Position numbers and translations under genes: made by a program. A stretch of DNA of 64,000 nt, taken from the NCBI GenBank assembly GCA_000328365.1, contig KB310777.1, positions 8,909 to 72,908 of the forward strand. Reading direction: 5' to 3'. The notes under the pieces are model-generated. The model was not told where the DNA came from and made no database searches. It saw nothing but the letters and a program-made list of their open reading frames with translations. Of this stretch, positions 40,401-51,252 are shown one piece after another. Source of the DNA: Capitella teleta (lineage: Eukaryota > Annelida > Polychaeta > Capitellidae). Within the stretch, counting starts at the first letter, position 1, and each line of letters starts with the position of its first letter.

Positions 40401-41381
40401 CAATAAAATGTTCCCCTTAAATCTGGCTTCAATTCTGACCAGCTACGTGACCCCAATAAGTATTCTAGTATTTCTATGCAGCCGTTCCTTCACTTTTGCT
40501 TTATCGGTATAATAATATTAAAGTAAAATTTTTGATTGTATTTCAAAAAGCGTAAAATCCATCGTAAAGATGCTCTAGGCGCTAAATTCAGCGTGAAATG
40601 AGTAAAATACGACAATAAAAATATTCACATAATTACATACTTAATTATTATCATATCATCCACAGGTGCTGCTTTTGCAGACAACCTCTCGGTTGGTTTG
40701 AGCACCACGCTGGCCGTCTTTTGCCATGAGCTTCCTCATGAGTTGGGTGAGTGCCCATGCGTCGCCATGACAACCATAATCAATGACCTCCTCGTAGGTG
40801 ATTTTGCTGTTCTGTTGCGGGCGGGCATGAAGGTGAAGCAGGCGCTGGTCTACAACGTCCTGTCCTCAGTTCTGTGTGTTATCGGCATGGTGGGCGGTTT
40901 GCTGCTGGGAAACTTGGAGTCTGCGCACGGCTGGATATATGCGCTGACAGCAGGGATCTTTATCTACATCTCCCTTGTTGACATGGTCAGTGGAAATTTA
41001 TGCAATTGATTTCAGGGGACGCAGGGGTCGTAACGTTGATTTATAATCTCAAATATTAAAAAAAAAAAAATTCGGATATTAAATATCGAATCCGGATATC
41101 GGTACATCCCTAACTGAGTAATTGCTGAGTTATTGTTAACTGCGGTTTTACTGCAAAATCAAAACTAATTATCATAGTGATTGATGCATGTGCCGAAGAT
41201 GCTGACTTGCGAACCATCTTATTTATTGCAGCTGCCTGAAATAACATCAACAAAGACTAAGAAAGGAGAGAGCCCGTGTTGCCATCTTCTTCTGCAGATG
41301 TTGGGCATTTCCCTTGGCGTGGCAATTATGCTGATTATTGCCATCTATGAAGACAGAATTATGATCAGTATCGACGGGTGA
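37446..41381 (+). CDS. LIV-1 subfamily ZIP zinc transporter (ZIP6/ZIP10-like)
   Basis: Nine exons: 37446-37976, 38036-38225, 38278-38447, 38755-38916, 38969-39101, 39384-39587, 40666-40746, 40798-40985, 41232-41381; 602 residues, all junctions GT-AG and in frame. Residues 1-18 are a signal peptide. A His/Asp-rich ectodomain (about 75-150) precedes a dibasic RRKR (158-161) that could be cut by furin-like proteases. The Cys-flanked core C206-PAIIYQLDQNF-C218 is typical of LIV-1 ZIPs. The membrane part includes MVIMGDGLHNFTDGLAIG (HNxxD metal site, H455) and HELPHEL-GDFAVLL (HExPHE site, 484-489). Family members import Zn2+ (sometimes Fe2+ or Mn2+) into the cytosol. A variable cytosolic His-rich loop lies between helices 3 and 4. 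Introns are 50-59 nt or several hundred; one 51-nt intron splits the metal motif. The C-terminal IAIYEDRIMISIDG is the usual ZIP ending. Confidence 0.95.
41067..41112 (+). mobile_element. Possible hAT-like transposon end in ZIP intron 8
   Basis: The minus strand reads TAGGGATGTACCGATATCCG followed by short ATATT/CGAAT repeats. This resembles hAT-type terminal sequences (TAGGGATGNACCGATA). Only one end is seen, next to an A-run. Confidence 0.3.
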
Positions 41382-41731
41382 AGAGGCCATGGCTTACTTT
41401 GTACGCACAACAGAAAGCAAGGAGCTCCCTTTTGTACTATAGACATGTCCATGGTATTGTCTGGCATATTCGATGGTCTCGCCTTTCTCTGCATTGGTAG
41501 TTTAGTCAAATTGTCCAATTAATCTCAGAGATTAAGTCAACTTGTTATAGAGTATTGTGCTTTAATTGAAACATATTGCATTTATTATTTTATTCTCTAT
41601 GCATTGAGGTACCTGCGGTGTAATATATCCTGTATCCAAATATCAAAACGGACGAATATCAGAATTCTCAGTACAGCTACTCCCTTTCATAATTATGGGT
41701 ATATCATGACTGTTTGAGATGAAGAAAATAC

Positions 41732-41735
41732 GTTA

Positions 41736-41788
<53 letters not shown>

Positions 41789-41790
41789 TA
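41732..41790 (+). repeat. ATT trinucleotide microsatellite in the ZIP 3' region
   Basis: About 17 ATT units, roughly 350 bp after the ZIP stop codon. Confidence 0.95.
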
Positions 41791-41886
41791 TTGTGTTATG
41801 CTGATTAATTTATGTAATGAATGCACAAATTGTTCTTGCTAATCAATTAATGTGATAAAACTTTCAGGTGGCTGCTCAATATTATA

Positions 41887-41892
41887 AATAAA
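41887..41892 (+). terminator. Candidate poly(A) signal of the ZIP gene
   Basis: AATAAA about 500 bp past the stop codon, in an AT-rich 3'UTR-like stretch. It is the first perfect hexamer I noticed downstream. Confidence 0.35.
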
Positions 41893-42848
41893 TCTAACAT
41901 GGTTTCTATTTCTCCTTGCTTGGAATAGGTAACTCCGAAGTCCTATTCTCACCACCGGGGACTATATGACCCCAGAGAGGCGGTACTCACATGGAGTCTC
42001 GGTCTAATTAAGGCTTACAAATCAACCCTAATGTGTTAAAACGTTATGATTGCGGACAAATATAGATCGATTCGGCGAACATTTAAATAGTTGATTTCGT
42101 CAAAAATGTCTGTATAAATGGGTCAATCTACGCGTCATTAGATATTTATTATATTGGATATTTATTGTATAAGGTTATTGATTTTTTTACGAAGTTTGTA
42201 AACAAAGTTGTTGTAGTTATGATGTCTTAATCACGCAGGTAATAATCGAAGGTACATGGATGTTGTCTTATCAGTCACGGCTCTGAACAATTAAGTATGT
42301 AGTATATAAGATCGACCTACAACTCAATCATTTGATGAGTGTTGAGCAGTAAATCGAAAGATAAATCCCTTGTTTACATGCTATGATGGATCTACTGGTG
42401 ACTTCACTTATGTTGGCAAGATGTCATCTAGCAAAATACCTCCTTCAAGTATTGGTTATTAAGTGTATTCTTATTAAACTAATTATTTCAAATAATCGTT
42501 ATAATTATAAATAATACAAGCATTTGGGGTAAAATCAGGGCTTCATTGCCAAAGCTCTATGACGGATATAGCTTCTCCAAATTTCAGACAATTCCTGGAC
42601 TATTCTAGAGAGCATGATTATCTGTGGATCGTTAATGAAATTCACGAAAATCCACCCAAAAAAAATAATGATCTAAATTAATTGAATTTACGGTAACGTT
42701 CAACAAATTTCTGTGTTTGTTCTTTGCATGTTTTTCAATTACGAAATATATATTCTATATCAGTTGTGAATAATAGGATAGGTTGTCTTGTGGTCAAGTC
42801 CAATGATGTAGAGTACATGTAGTAGAATCCATATCATTGACCAAGTCA

Positions 42849-42854
42849 TTTATT
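42849..42854 (-). terminator. Candidate poly(A) signal of the TRPV-like gene
   Basis: The minus strand reads AATAAA, about 78 bp after the stop codon at 42932. Confidence 0.5.
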
Positions 42855-42931
42855 TACATGGCCATTAGAAAATGTAGGTGAGCGTGGAACCACGGTCAAC
42901 GCGCCATGTGAGAACTGCGTTATTCGGAGGA

Positions 42932-45152
42932 TCATTTCGTCAATTCAACTTCGACGTTGACCTTATCCTCGGAGTTATCCCATTTTCCCTGCCTGGATCT
43001 GATCCTGAATCCTGCTCGCTTCCTAAGATAACGTTGCACGACGGGAAAAAATGGCCAGCACACAGTTTTCAAGAGAGCCTCCGTCTCCATGGCCATCACT
43101 AAAGTTTCATTTTTCGAAATGGCTGCCTTCCATGGCTGCTTCATCATATTCGTGGCTAAAGCACTCATCACGGCAATGATGAAATTCAACAGTATAATCA
43201 TAGTTGCCACGGTGTAAACTGAGACCAAAAGAATCGTTTCAAAATTCGTATTCCCGGGTTCTGATCCCATCCCTAGCATAAGAAAGTAAGCACTGTATAT
43301 GCTCTCTGTGAGTGTTGCGTAGCCATCATCAGATACCGAAGGGCAGTTTTCGTCACGGATAAATAGCCGAAAGAGGTAACCAAAAAGAACAACCAGAGAC
43401 ATCATGACGACCCCAAACTGGAAGAGAACAGTGCCCATGGCAAACAAGGTTAAGATGAATTGGCCAATCACAGGGAGGAACCTGCAGTTGTGGAGTATAC
43501 AGAGAGCGGAGAGCAGCGTTGCCATGATCACTGCAATTGTGCCGATATCTAACACATATAAATACTCCATCTGTGACATATCACCCGTTGCGATGAAAGT
43601 AAGAAGGACCCAGACGAGTAATACAAAGATGCGCATTAGAATCGCGGATTGGTTACTGGTATATGACCCATTCAATTTTCGAGTGGAAAACATTTTCAAG
43701 CCAGTGAGCACTGGTCTCCCGGACCACATCATTTGTCCAAAGGTGTGCATGATTTGAATCACCTGGATACCACTCGATATTAAGACACATACAAATATAT
43801 ATTCCATCATTGGATCGTGGAAAATTTTAACCATATCCACAGAAAGTTCTGATTCGTTCAGAGACATTCCCATTTGAAGCAGTAGAGATGCATTGCTAAT
43901 CGAAGATGGACATGAATCCCTGATCATACCGAAAGCAAAGGAGCCACACGCATCGAGTGAGACTCCATTCACGGTAGTTGCATCATGAGGCTGGCAGGAT
44001 TTCTCAGCAACAGATTTCCATGCTGCACCGTTTTCAGCTGCTGCATTCATGTAGTGTTTATAGTATGGCTTCAGTTGCCATTGATACCCGCCCCCGTTCA
44101 TGAGGTAAGCAGCGAGAATAAGAATAGAAGCACAAAACCCAAGGAAGCAAAGCCAACGGATGCCATTGGCGGCTTTGAATGCATTAATTGTAAGTTCACG
44201 ATACTGCTTCAAAAAGGGATCTTGCATGAGAGCATTGATTTTATCTTCGGGTAGCTCGCTTAGCGGCAGTGCAGTTGTTAAAGATAGCAGCAGAGATTGG
44301 CGACAGCCTGCCGACATGCTTTCATATCGACTTATATCATAATGACATAATGTATAATTCGGNNNNNNNNNNNNNNNNNNNNNNNNNNNNNNNNNNNNNN
44401 NNNNNNNNNNNNGCTCACGCGGATCAACTCTGCTTGAAGATTCCTTCCATGTGACACAGGTGTAGAAAATAGAACAGTGAGCCGTGTTTTATGGCTGCCT
44501 CAATGGGAGACAGACCGAAATCATTCTCAGTGGTCAGTATCGTCCGTCTAGCCTCGTTTCCAAACACACTGATCAGCAGATCCGTGCACCTGATAGCCAA
44601 AAGATGGTCTCGATTGGAGGCGTTCACCAGGAAATGAAACACGGTGTTTCCTTTCTGATCGTTTTTACTAATTTCCGCTCCAAAGTCTTTGAGGATCCTC
44701 AACATTGAAACATTCTCACTAAGAGCCGCCATCACCAGCACATGTTCTGGTTCATCAGATATCCAAGCTAGGGACTTTGAACATGTGTGCAACCATAATC
44801 CATGGCACAAATAGATCACTGGGTACAGAATCACCAAGACAATGAAGCCGAGTATAGTTACAAAGGTTTTCACGATGTTTGACGCGAAGTTATTCCGTTT
44901 GTTGGTTGTGATGACTTTGGTCTTCAGTAACCAATGCAATATGCTAGTTTGATCAATGTTCTGAAGCCCTTGCAATACTTGCTGCACAGTGCTGATGTCG
45001 CCACTTCTGACTACTCGCAGAAACACAGATTCCTGCAAGTTTTGTAAACGATTTGAAGATTTATAGATCACAAGTAAGTCTTGTATGCAGTGTTCCACTG
45101 TGTGGCCAGCATGACCATTTGCGTATAACTGGTCGCTGGAAAGCCCGGTCAT
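42932..45152 (-). CDS. TRPV-like ankyrin cation channel, interrupted by an assembly gap
   Basis: Minus-strand coding runs 45152 to 44413, then a 50-N gap, then 44362 to 42932. The N-terminal part (starting MTGLSSDQLY) has ankyrin-like repeats, clearest in VLVMAALSENVSMLRILKDF, GNTVFHFLV and GLSPIEAAIKHG. The C-terminal part has six membrane helices: S1 WLCFLGFCASILILAAYLM, S2 YIFVCVLISSGIQVIQIM, S3 around LLVWVLLTFIATG, an S4-S5 stretch, a pore loop LTESIYSAYFLMLGMGSEPG, and S6 ending LLNFIIAVMSALATNM. The GMG pore residues, the S6 ending and the following KQPWKAA...E helix fit TRPV channels, which pass Ca2+ and Na+; the family call is from memory. Just before the gap the frame meets TGA (about 44422), so an intron must lie there. 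The C-terminal frame is open up to the gap, so its ATG 44317 need not be a start. A hydrophobic segment inside the ankyrin region (FVTILGFIVLVILYPVIYL) is unusual. Confidence 0.75.
44363..44412. other. Assembly gap, 50 N
   Basis: Lies within the TRPV-like gene; the exon junction between the ankyrin and membrane halves is lost here. Confidence 1.
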
Positions 45153-45693
45153 GGTGTGTGTGCTGAATGTGCAACACACCAACTGCCTGATATTGCATCG
45201 ATTTGGGGCTCTTCTAAATCAAATTTATTTGAATGCAATTGGGTCGATTATTTTGATCCAGCATGTGCTTGGTGTTGATTTCAAGCACCACTTAAACGAA
45301 ATTAATCATCTCCTCAAAAACCATTTCTTTTGGAGAGCAATTGCTGAAAGTATTGAACATCACTGTTTTATTAATTGTATTTGTCAGTGAATTACTATAA
45401 TATTAATATTATCTGCATTAGAAAACGCAATTTCATGTAGATTTGTTTGTTGCTCATAAATGATGATGCATCAATATCGATAATACATTCAATCGCTTTT
45501 TTCCCTGGTAGCAGATGGGTTGAACCAATTTTAATTTAATTAGTTTGTAGATCTGCTAATGGTCATATCTTTTGTCACAGAACTAATTGCTGATAATGCA
45601 ATGAACCATGCCCGTTTCAATTGTATCGCCTTTTTTTCAACTCAGTTAAGAAACGCAGGCGAAAAGAAAATACTTCGTTTGCAGTTTAGTACT

Positions 45694-45906
<213 letters not shown>

Positions 45907-46034
45907 AGTATTACACACACCCTGATTCAGTGATTTTAATGGCGAGAGAACCTACTCCAGGACGCAAAAAAGATCCCTGTTTCTTAGAGATGACACAGGC
46001 TCTTGTGGCAGGGACATCAAAGCTTGCATGACTC

Positions 46035-46139
46035 CTTGTCTGTGCCAACATGACGGGCACGACCAGGCTGCTCTTGCTCTGCATCCGCTTGTCTGTGCCA
46101 ACATGACGGGCACGACCAGGCTGCTCTTGTTCTGCATCC
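46035..46139 (+). repeat. Tandem duplication, 53-bp unit
   Basis: Copies 46035-46087 and 46088-46139 both begin CTTGTCTGTGCCAACATGAC and differ at one base near their ends. The unit is much more GC-rich than the surroundings. A C-run follows at 46149-46157. Confidence 0.9.
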
Positions 46140-46567
46140 GGCACCTCCCCCCCCCCTCCCAGCATGTACCACGCCAATAAAATGACATGAATGTCATGAC
46201 CAAAGATGTTCCTTTTAGGATGACCAAAGATACTCCATTTAGGAAATGGAGTACATGTTGTAATTTGGCCATGACATCATAACTGATTAATAAATGGATG
46301 GCTTTATATAGTGAATGCCCACTTCGGACGAAAGAAAAAAAATGTTGCCATGATTGTGGAGCATGCCTGCCACCCTCACAGCCACTGAGCGGTCTGAGCC
46401 TTGTGTTCGCTTCTTTTTTTTTTTTTTTTTTTTTTAATGGGTTCCTATAATGACATCCTTGCGAGTGCCGCCAATGATCATGGACACACCAAGAACTCCG
46501 AGACTTCACCAGTTGAAAGATAAGGGACTTTTGAATTGGCCTATAATATACATGTAGGCCTATGTTA

Positions 46568-47461
46568 CAGTAAAAGCTCATTACAACGACACTCATTTAG
46601 TCATTACACTGACAAATTCACTTATCGACAGCGTTTTGGTCGAAACCGATCTGCCACAATGTTAAAAGCCCGATACACTGACAAAATTCACTGTTCCGAC
46701 ACTGATAGGCAAAACGCCAAACAAATGTGCCTTTAACATTGAAATCTAGCTCATTACAACGACAGGCCGCCGCCTTGAGGTCGCTCATGTTCAATGATCC
46801 GCAACTGTCTCCGATGTTCACTGACCCACGACGGACGACTCACATAAATTAAAGTTCTGATGTTGTCGACATGTTATTGTTGTAATGTTTGCCTAAGCCT
46901 TGGTAAAAATATCAAAGATTTAATTCAATGGTTTGTTGGTAAACTGCTTAGACGAATGGATTAAAGCTATGAACGCCGACGCTGAACACAGAGAGTGAAA
47001 TGCACATCTCCCGCTCAATTAAAGCAACGGATAGGTAGCGGTCGCCTTTGTCGGCTTTCAAAGCGTTATTGTTTGTTTTGATTACAAAAGATAAAAAGTC
47101 CTTTGATCGTTGCCGATGATCGGAAAAATACTCTATGAATATTCAATGAACTCCGGCGACAGAGCGAGCGCTCGAGGTGTGAATTCACAGCTTTTGCTTG
47201 ATAATGTTTGATATCTTCAAGAAATAATTAGGTAAGGCCTAAACTATCCTTCAAATCCATAAAATTGTTCTTTCTTGTAACAACACAGTATGCATGCTAG
47301 GTAACACTACATACAGTAAACCAATAGGCATTATGGAGGGACCATCATGAGTTCATGACGGTCAGTCGGTGCTTTATGGGCCAAATTCACTACACTGACA
47401 AATTCGTTACAACGACCGATTTGCCTGAAACCAAATATGTCGTTGTAACGAGCTTTTACTG
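46568..47461. mobile_element. Pogo-like non-autonomous TIR element, 894 bp
   Basis: Terminal inverted repeats start CAGTAAAAGCTCATTACAAC on the left; the right end inverted matches with one mismatch in 24. TA dinucleotides flank both ends, as expected for the Tc1/mariner-pogo group. Internal subrepeats of CACTGACAAATTC type occur near both ends. No transposase ORF. Confidence 0.85.
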
Positions 47462-48482
47462 TATACACATCGAATTGTATTGCATGTAATTATTAGGCCT
47501 AAATTATATTCACCGCTCGGTTAATTGGGATCCAGCAGCAGCTCTCCCCCATATCAGATGAACTGATATGGCAATGAGCTGTCGCCAGTTAGTACGCTGT
47601 GTCTGCAACAATATAAATATTCCGTAAGGTTGTAAGATTAAGTGTAAGATTTCTGAGTACATGCATGTACTATTAAGACGCATCCGAGCCTTATGGAACA
47701 ACATGCAGCGAGGAATTTGGAATCATAACGTGAGCCTGAAGAGGAATATATTTTCGACGCCGTACTCAGCTTACCATAGCAATGCCTTGAAGCAGACAGA
47801 TTCTTCACCGATCATCCCATGAAAATGTCAAACTTGTTTACTGTCCGATTAGGGCTGAGGTGCCTGTACCAGAATTTCAACAGAAACTTTAATACAATAT
47901 CGCACAGCAGGAGATGTGCCAGTCATGGTAGATTGCTTTGGGTTGAGTAGTGCATGGGTTGATTGGGCGATAATACAGGGTCTAGTCTTTTGAGCGATAT
48001 TATAGGCAACTCATTATTAAACTCTGGTCAAAATAACATTTAAGTATAGTCCCAGTTAAAATCACATTCCCTGTCAGAACCTCACTCAGCTCCCAGCCTC
48101 TGCCTTACCTCACTGTGGTTGTAACCGAGACTAAGCGATAGTTATTAGTTATCTCCTCACACTTGTTCAGAATGGCAGGTCCTGTGGTGGTGTTTCCAGA
48201 ATCCAGTTGCTCCATTATTCCATTTGATATGAATTATGATATGTTGGTTTTCCATTTTAGCCTAGATTTGGGCTACTGGCTAGTCTGGTTCCAAAAGGAT
48301 CATCTGAAGATGATAAGGATAAGATCATGAGATAGCTCTCATAGTCTCTCCTCCCAGAGTCTTCCAAAGCCCAAAACTTTTCATGGACTTTAATATCAGG
48401 CAAAGTAGCAGCGTAGAGTGCACAGTAAATTTGGTAACACACAATGCTACTGGGTAAACCTCACTCCGACAACTTCAGAACA

Positions 48483-51235
48483 ATGAAACGTATCGTGCGC
48501 AGTTTCCTACTTCGATGCAACCGTGTTGTTGGCTGCTAAATGTGTTTAGGAAGCCAAAGAAAACCACCTCGGATTATAACCTGCGATTGAAACTCTTATA
48601 AAAATGAATATTAATCAACATTAAGACAGATTGTCTTATTTCATCTGACTGATTCATTTAGGTGAATAATATGAAATCATCAATAAGAAATCCTTTGAAT
48701 CGGAAAACGCAACGCTCTTTGTCCTGCATTCACTTGACATGTATACTCTGTTAATGTAGATTAAAATTATCTTCCTCAGCCGCAAAGAATGCTGGGCCTA
48801 AGGACCCATTCTTGTGGGCTGCGCAACGGAAGCGTGAAGCCCACAGAAGCGTCCTTGTGGATAACTACATCAAGCAAGATTCTCAAACGATCGTGGCATA
48901 CTGTCAACAATTTGGTCCTGTCAAGGCTGCCTTTGCTGTGCCATTATCTACAGATGTAAGTTAAGAGCAAGTTATAGAGCAAATTCTCACAAAGTTCTCA
49001 ACAGTATTATTTTCCATCAAATTCTGATCATTCTAGACGTTGTTATTTCTTTATTCAGCGCAATTTTCTACTCGTCGAATTCAAAAGCCCAGACGGACGT
49101 TCGAGTTTCATTAATTCAGTTAACGCGGAAGCCAACAGAAGGCGCCTCTTCATACAAAGTGCAGAGTGCCGTGTCATCCAGAAAATTGACACACATAAAT
49201 TAAGACGCCACGAAAAGATCCCAATTGTGAAACGTGAAACAACAGAAGGAGATGATTCTCTGAATCAGCAGATGGGCACCGCCTCCACTGTGAGTCCTTA
49301 ATCTCCTTATCTTGCATCTCATCCGATGTCCGCAGCTCTCAGAGCAGATGCAGCTGGTGGAGGAGGCATGTGGAATGCAGGATGTCGACATACGTTTGCG
49401 TTTTTTTCTACTCAGCCTTTTGGAGAACATCGTTTCTTCGCTGTTTCATGGCACTACGCTCGATGCGTTTGGCTCCATAACCAGTCAGCTGGGATCCAGC
49501 AGCAGTGATATTGACCTCATTCTCACCCAACCAGCACACAAAACACAGGTCAGAGTTCACGGCAGAGTTGAATGACCGCCTCATGATCTTTGTACGCAGG
49601 AGCGGTACCACAATTCCCCGTTGCGGTTCTATTTTTTGTCGCAAGATTTCCTGGATTCCCAGAAGGGGAAGACACAGATGATGTCCATCCTGGCTTCCTA
49701 TCTGCGCTGCTTCCATCCCACTTTTCACTCTGTAACAAAAATCCTGAATGCGAATGTTCCAATCATTCGATTCAAGCATAATTCGGAGATTGACATTGAT
49801 GTCAGTTCCACCGATAAGTACGATAAAGTGTTTACACTTGCAAAGTTATCCTCTTATCATTGTGCTCTCATTACATATTGAGTTATCCTGAAAGTCTTTG
49901 ATACACTCTTCAAGTCAAAAGAGTCCTCCTTTCTCTATTTCCCTCAGTTCTCATACAGTAAAACCAATCTATAACGATGACTTTCAGCTGGTCCTCTTAG
50001 GTAGTCGTCTTGGATAGGCTTTACTGTACATGCTCTGAGCTAAGCAGTCATGCATGAATACTTCCAGCTCCATATAATAAAAATGCTCTTCTAATAACTA
50101 ACTAGTAAAATGCTGCTATCATCTAATACTAACCCTACTTCTTTGTGCATTTACAGTGTCGCGGTTCTCATGTCGAAGATTTTGTTTTATTTGTCATCGC
50201 ATGAGCATCGTTTCAAGACTCTCCTCATGAGCATCAAGTTCTGGGCAAAGAGTCTGGGCATTACTGTGATGCCGTCTGGTTACCCTACCAACTTCACTCT
50301 CACTTCTCTGCTGATATTCTTCCTGCAAACCAAAGTCATCATTCCTCCATTTGAATCTTTCACGCAGGGTACGTGCAAGGAATACTTGTAACGGAATTCC
50401 TGTTCACTCTGGTGGAGAACTCACTGCTACATTGAACTCAGTAATGTAACATAAAAAATTGTCTCTCTTCTCAGATAAGACTGGGGATGACATAATTCTG
50501 CCCGTGAAATGGCAAGACATCTTCAAAACAGACGACACAACTTCAGCAGGTTAGCCCAAGCTCATTATCTATTTTCGTCCACTAAAGTGAGCCTCTGCTT
50601 TGTATAATTTTATTTACGTCATAGTCAATAATTTGAATGAACTTGCGATTGAGTTATTTACATTGCCAACATCTGATTTCAAACGAAAATTCAAGGTTCT
50701 ATATCATGAAAACAGAGATTCAATATTAGCTGATATTGTAATGGATGCACATGTAATTTCCGGAGATAATGTTTGATAATAATAGAAGAATTGAATCTGA
50801 GCTTGAAATTAATCCCTTTTGCAATTACTTTTACAGTTGGCTGAGAACAGCTAACCGTGGTAGCTTTAAATAAAAGGCAAAAGCATTTAATGATTCAATT
50901 CCATATCCTAATTATCCCTCAATGTCATTTTGCTTTATGTCCATTTTTCAGATGATCTGCTGATAGGTTTCTTTGAATTCTACGCCAACTTCGATTACTC
51001 ACAAACCATGTCAATTCGAAACGGTGAATGCATAGAGAAATGGCAAGAGGAGGACTGGCCCCTGAAGTTAGAAAACCCGCTCCAACCGGACCGCAACATC
51101 CCTCGAAACGTCTGTAAAAACGAATTGGACAATTTTGTCCGTTTATGCAAAGAAACAGCACTCATTCTACGAGAACCAAAGACGAACGGATCCAGATCGT
51201 GGGGATTATTACAAGCAGCAGAACTAGAAAGATGA
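48483..51235 (+). CDS. MTPAP: Mitochondrial poly(A) RNA polymerase
   Basis: Exons 48780-48955, 49059-49289, 49336-49548, 49600-49817, 50157-50368, 50475-50549 and 50952-51235 are well supported. A first exon at 48483-48522 (MKRIVRSFLLRC, an Arg-rich presequence-like start) fits the phase but has a weak donor (GTGTTG). Total 482 residues if correct, versus about 580 in human. Order: RNA-binding-like segment (HRSVLVDNYI, YCQQFGPV), the nucleotidyltransferase core FGSITSQLGSSSSDIDLIL with catalytic D207 and D209, the third aspartate in EIDIDVSS (D287), the central helices FWAKSLGI and NFTLTSLLIFFLQ, and a C-terminal domain ending SRSWGLLQAAELER. MTPAP adds poly(A) tails to mitochondrial mRNAs in the matrix. 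One intron is 51 nt. A TACTAAC branch-point motif sits upstream of the exon at 50157. It converges on NIFK with 12 bp between stop codons. Confidence 0.9.
49956..50026. mobile_element. Miniature 71-bp TIR element in an MTPAP intron
   Basis: The left end CAGTAAAACCAATCTATAAC and the inverted right end CAGTAAAGCCTATCCAAGAC match imperfectly, and TA flanks both sides. The CAGTAAA start is shared with the pogo-like elements at 46568 and 57424. At 71 bp it is close to the smallest such an element can be. Confidence 0.6.
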
Positions 51236-51246
51236 TAAAAAAGATA

Positions 51247-51252
51247 TTTATT
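51247..51252 (-). terminator. Poly(A) signal of NIFK overlapping its stop codon
   Basis: The minus strand reads AATAAA, and the NIFK stop TAA (51250-51248) lies within it. Cleavage 10-30 nt downstream would fall in the last codons of the opposing MTPAP gene. Confidence 0.6.

Noticed and set aside
49408-49779. Minus-strand ORF of 123 codons over MTPAP exons
   Set aside because: Antisense shadow of the catalytic exons.
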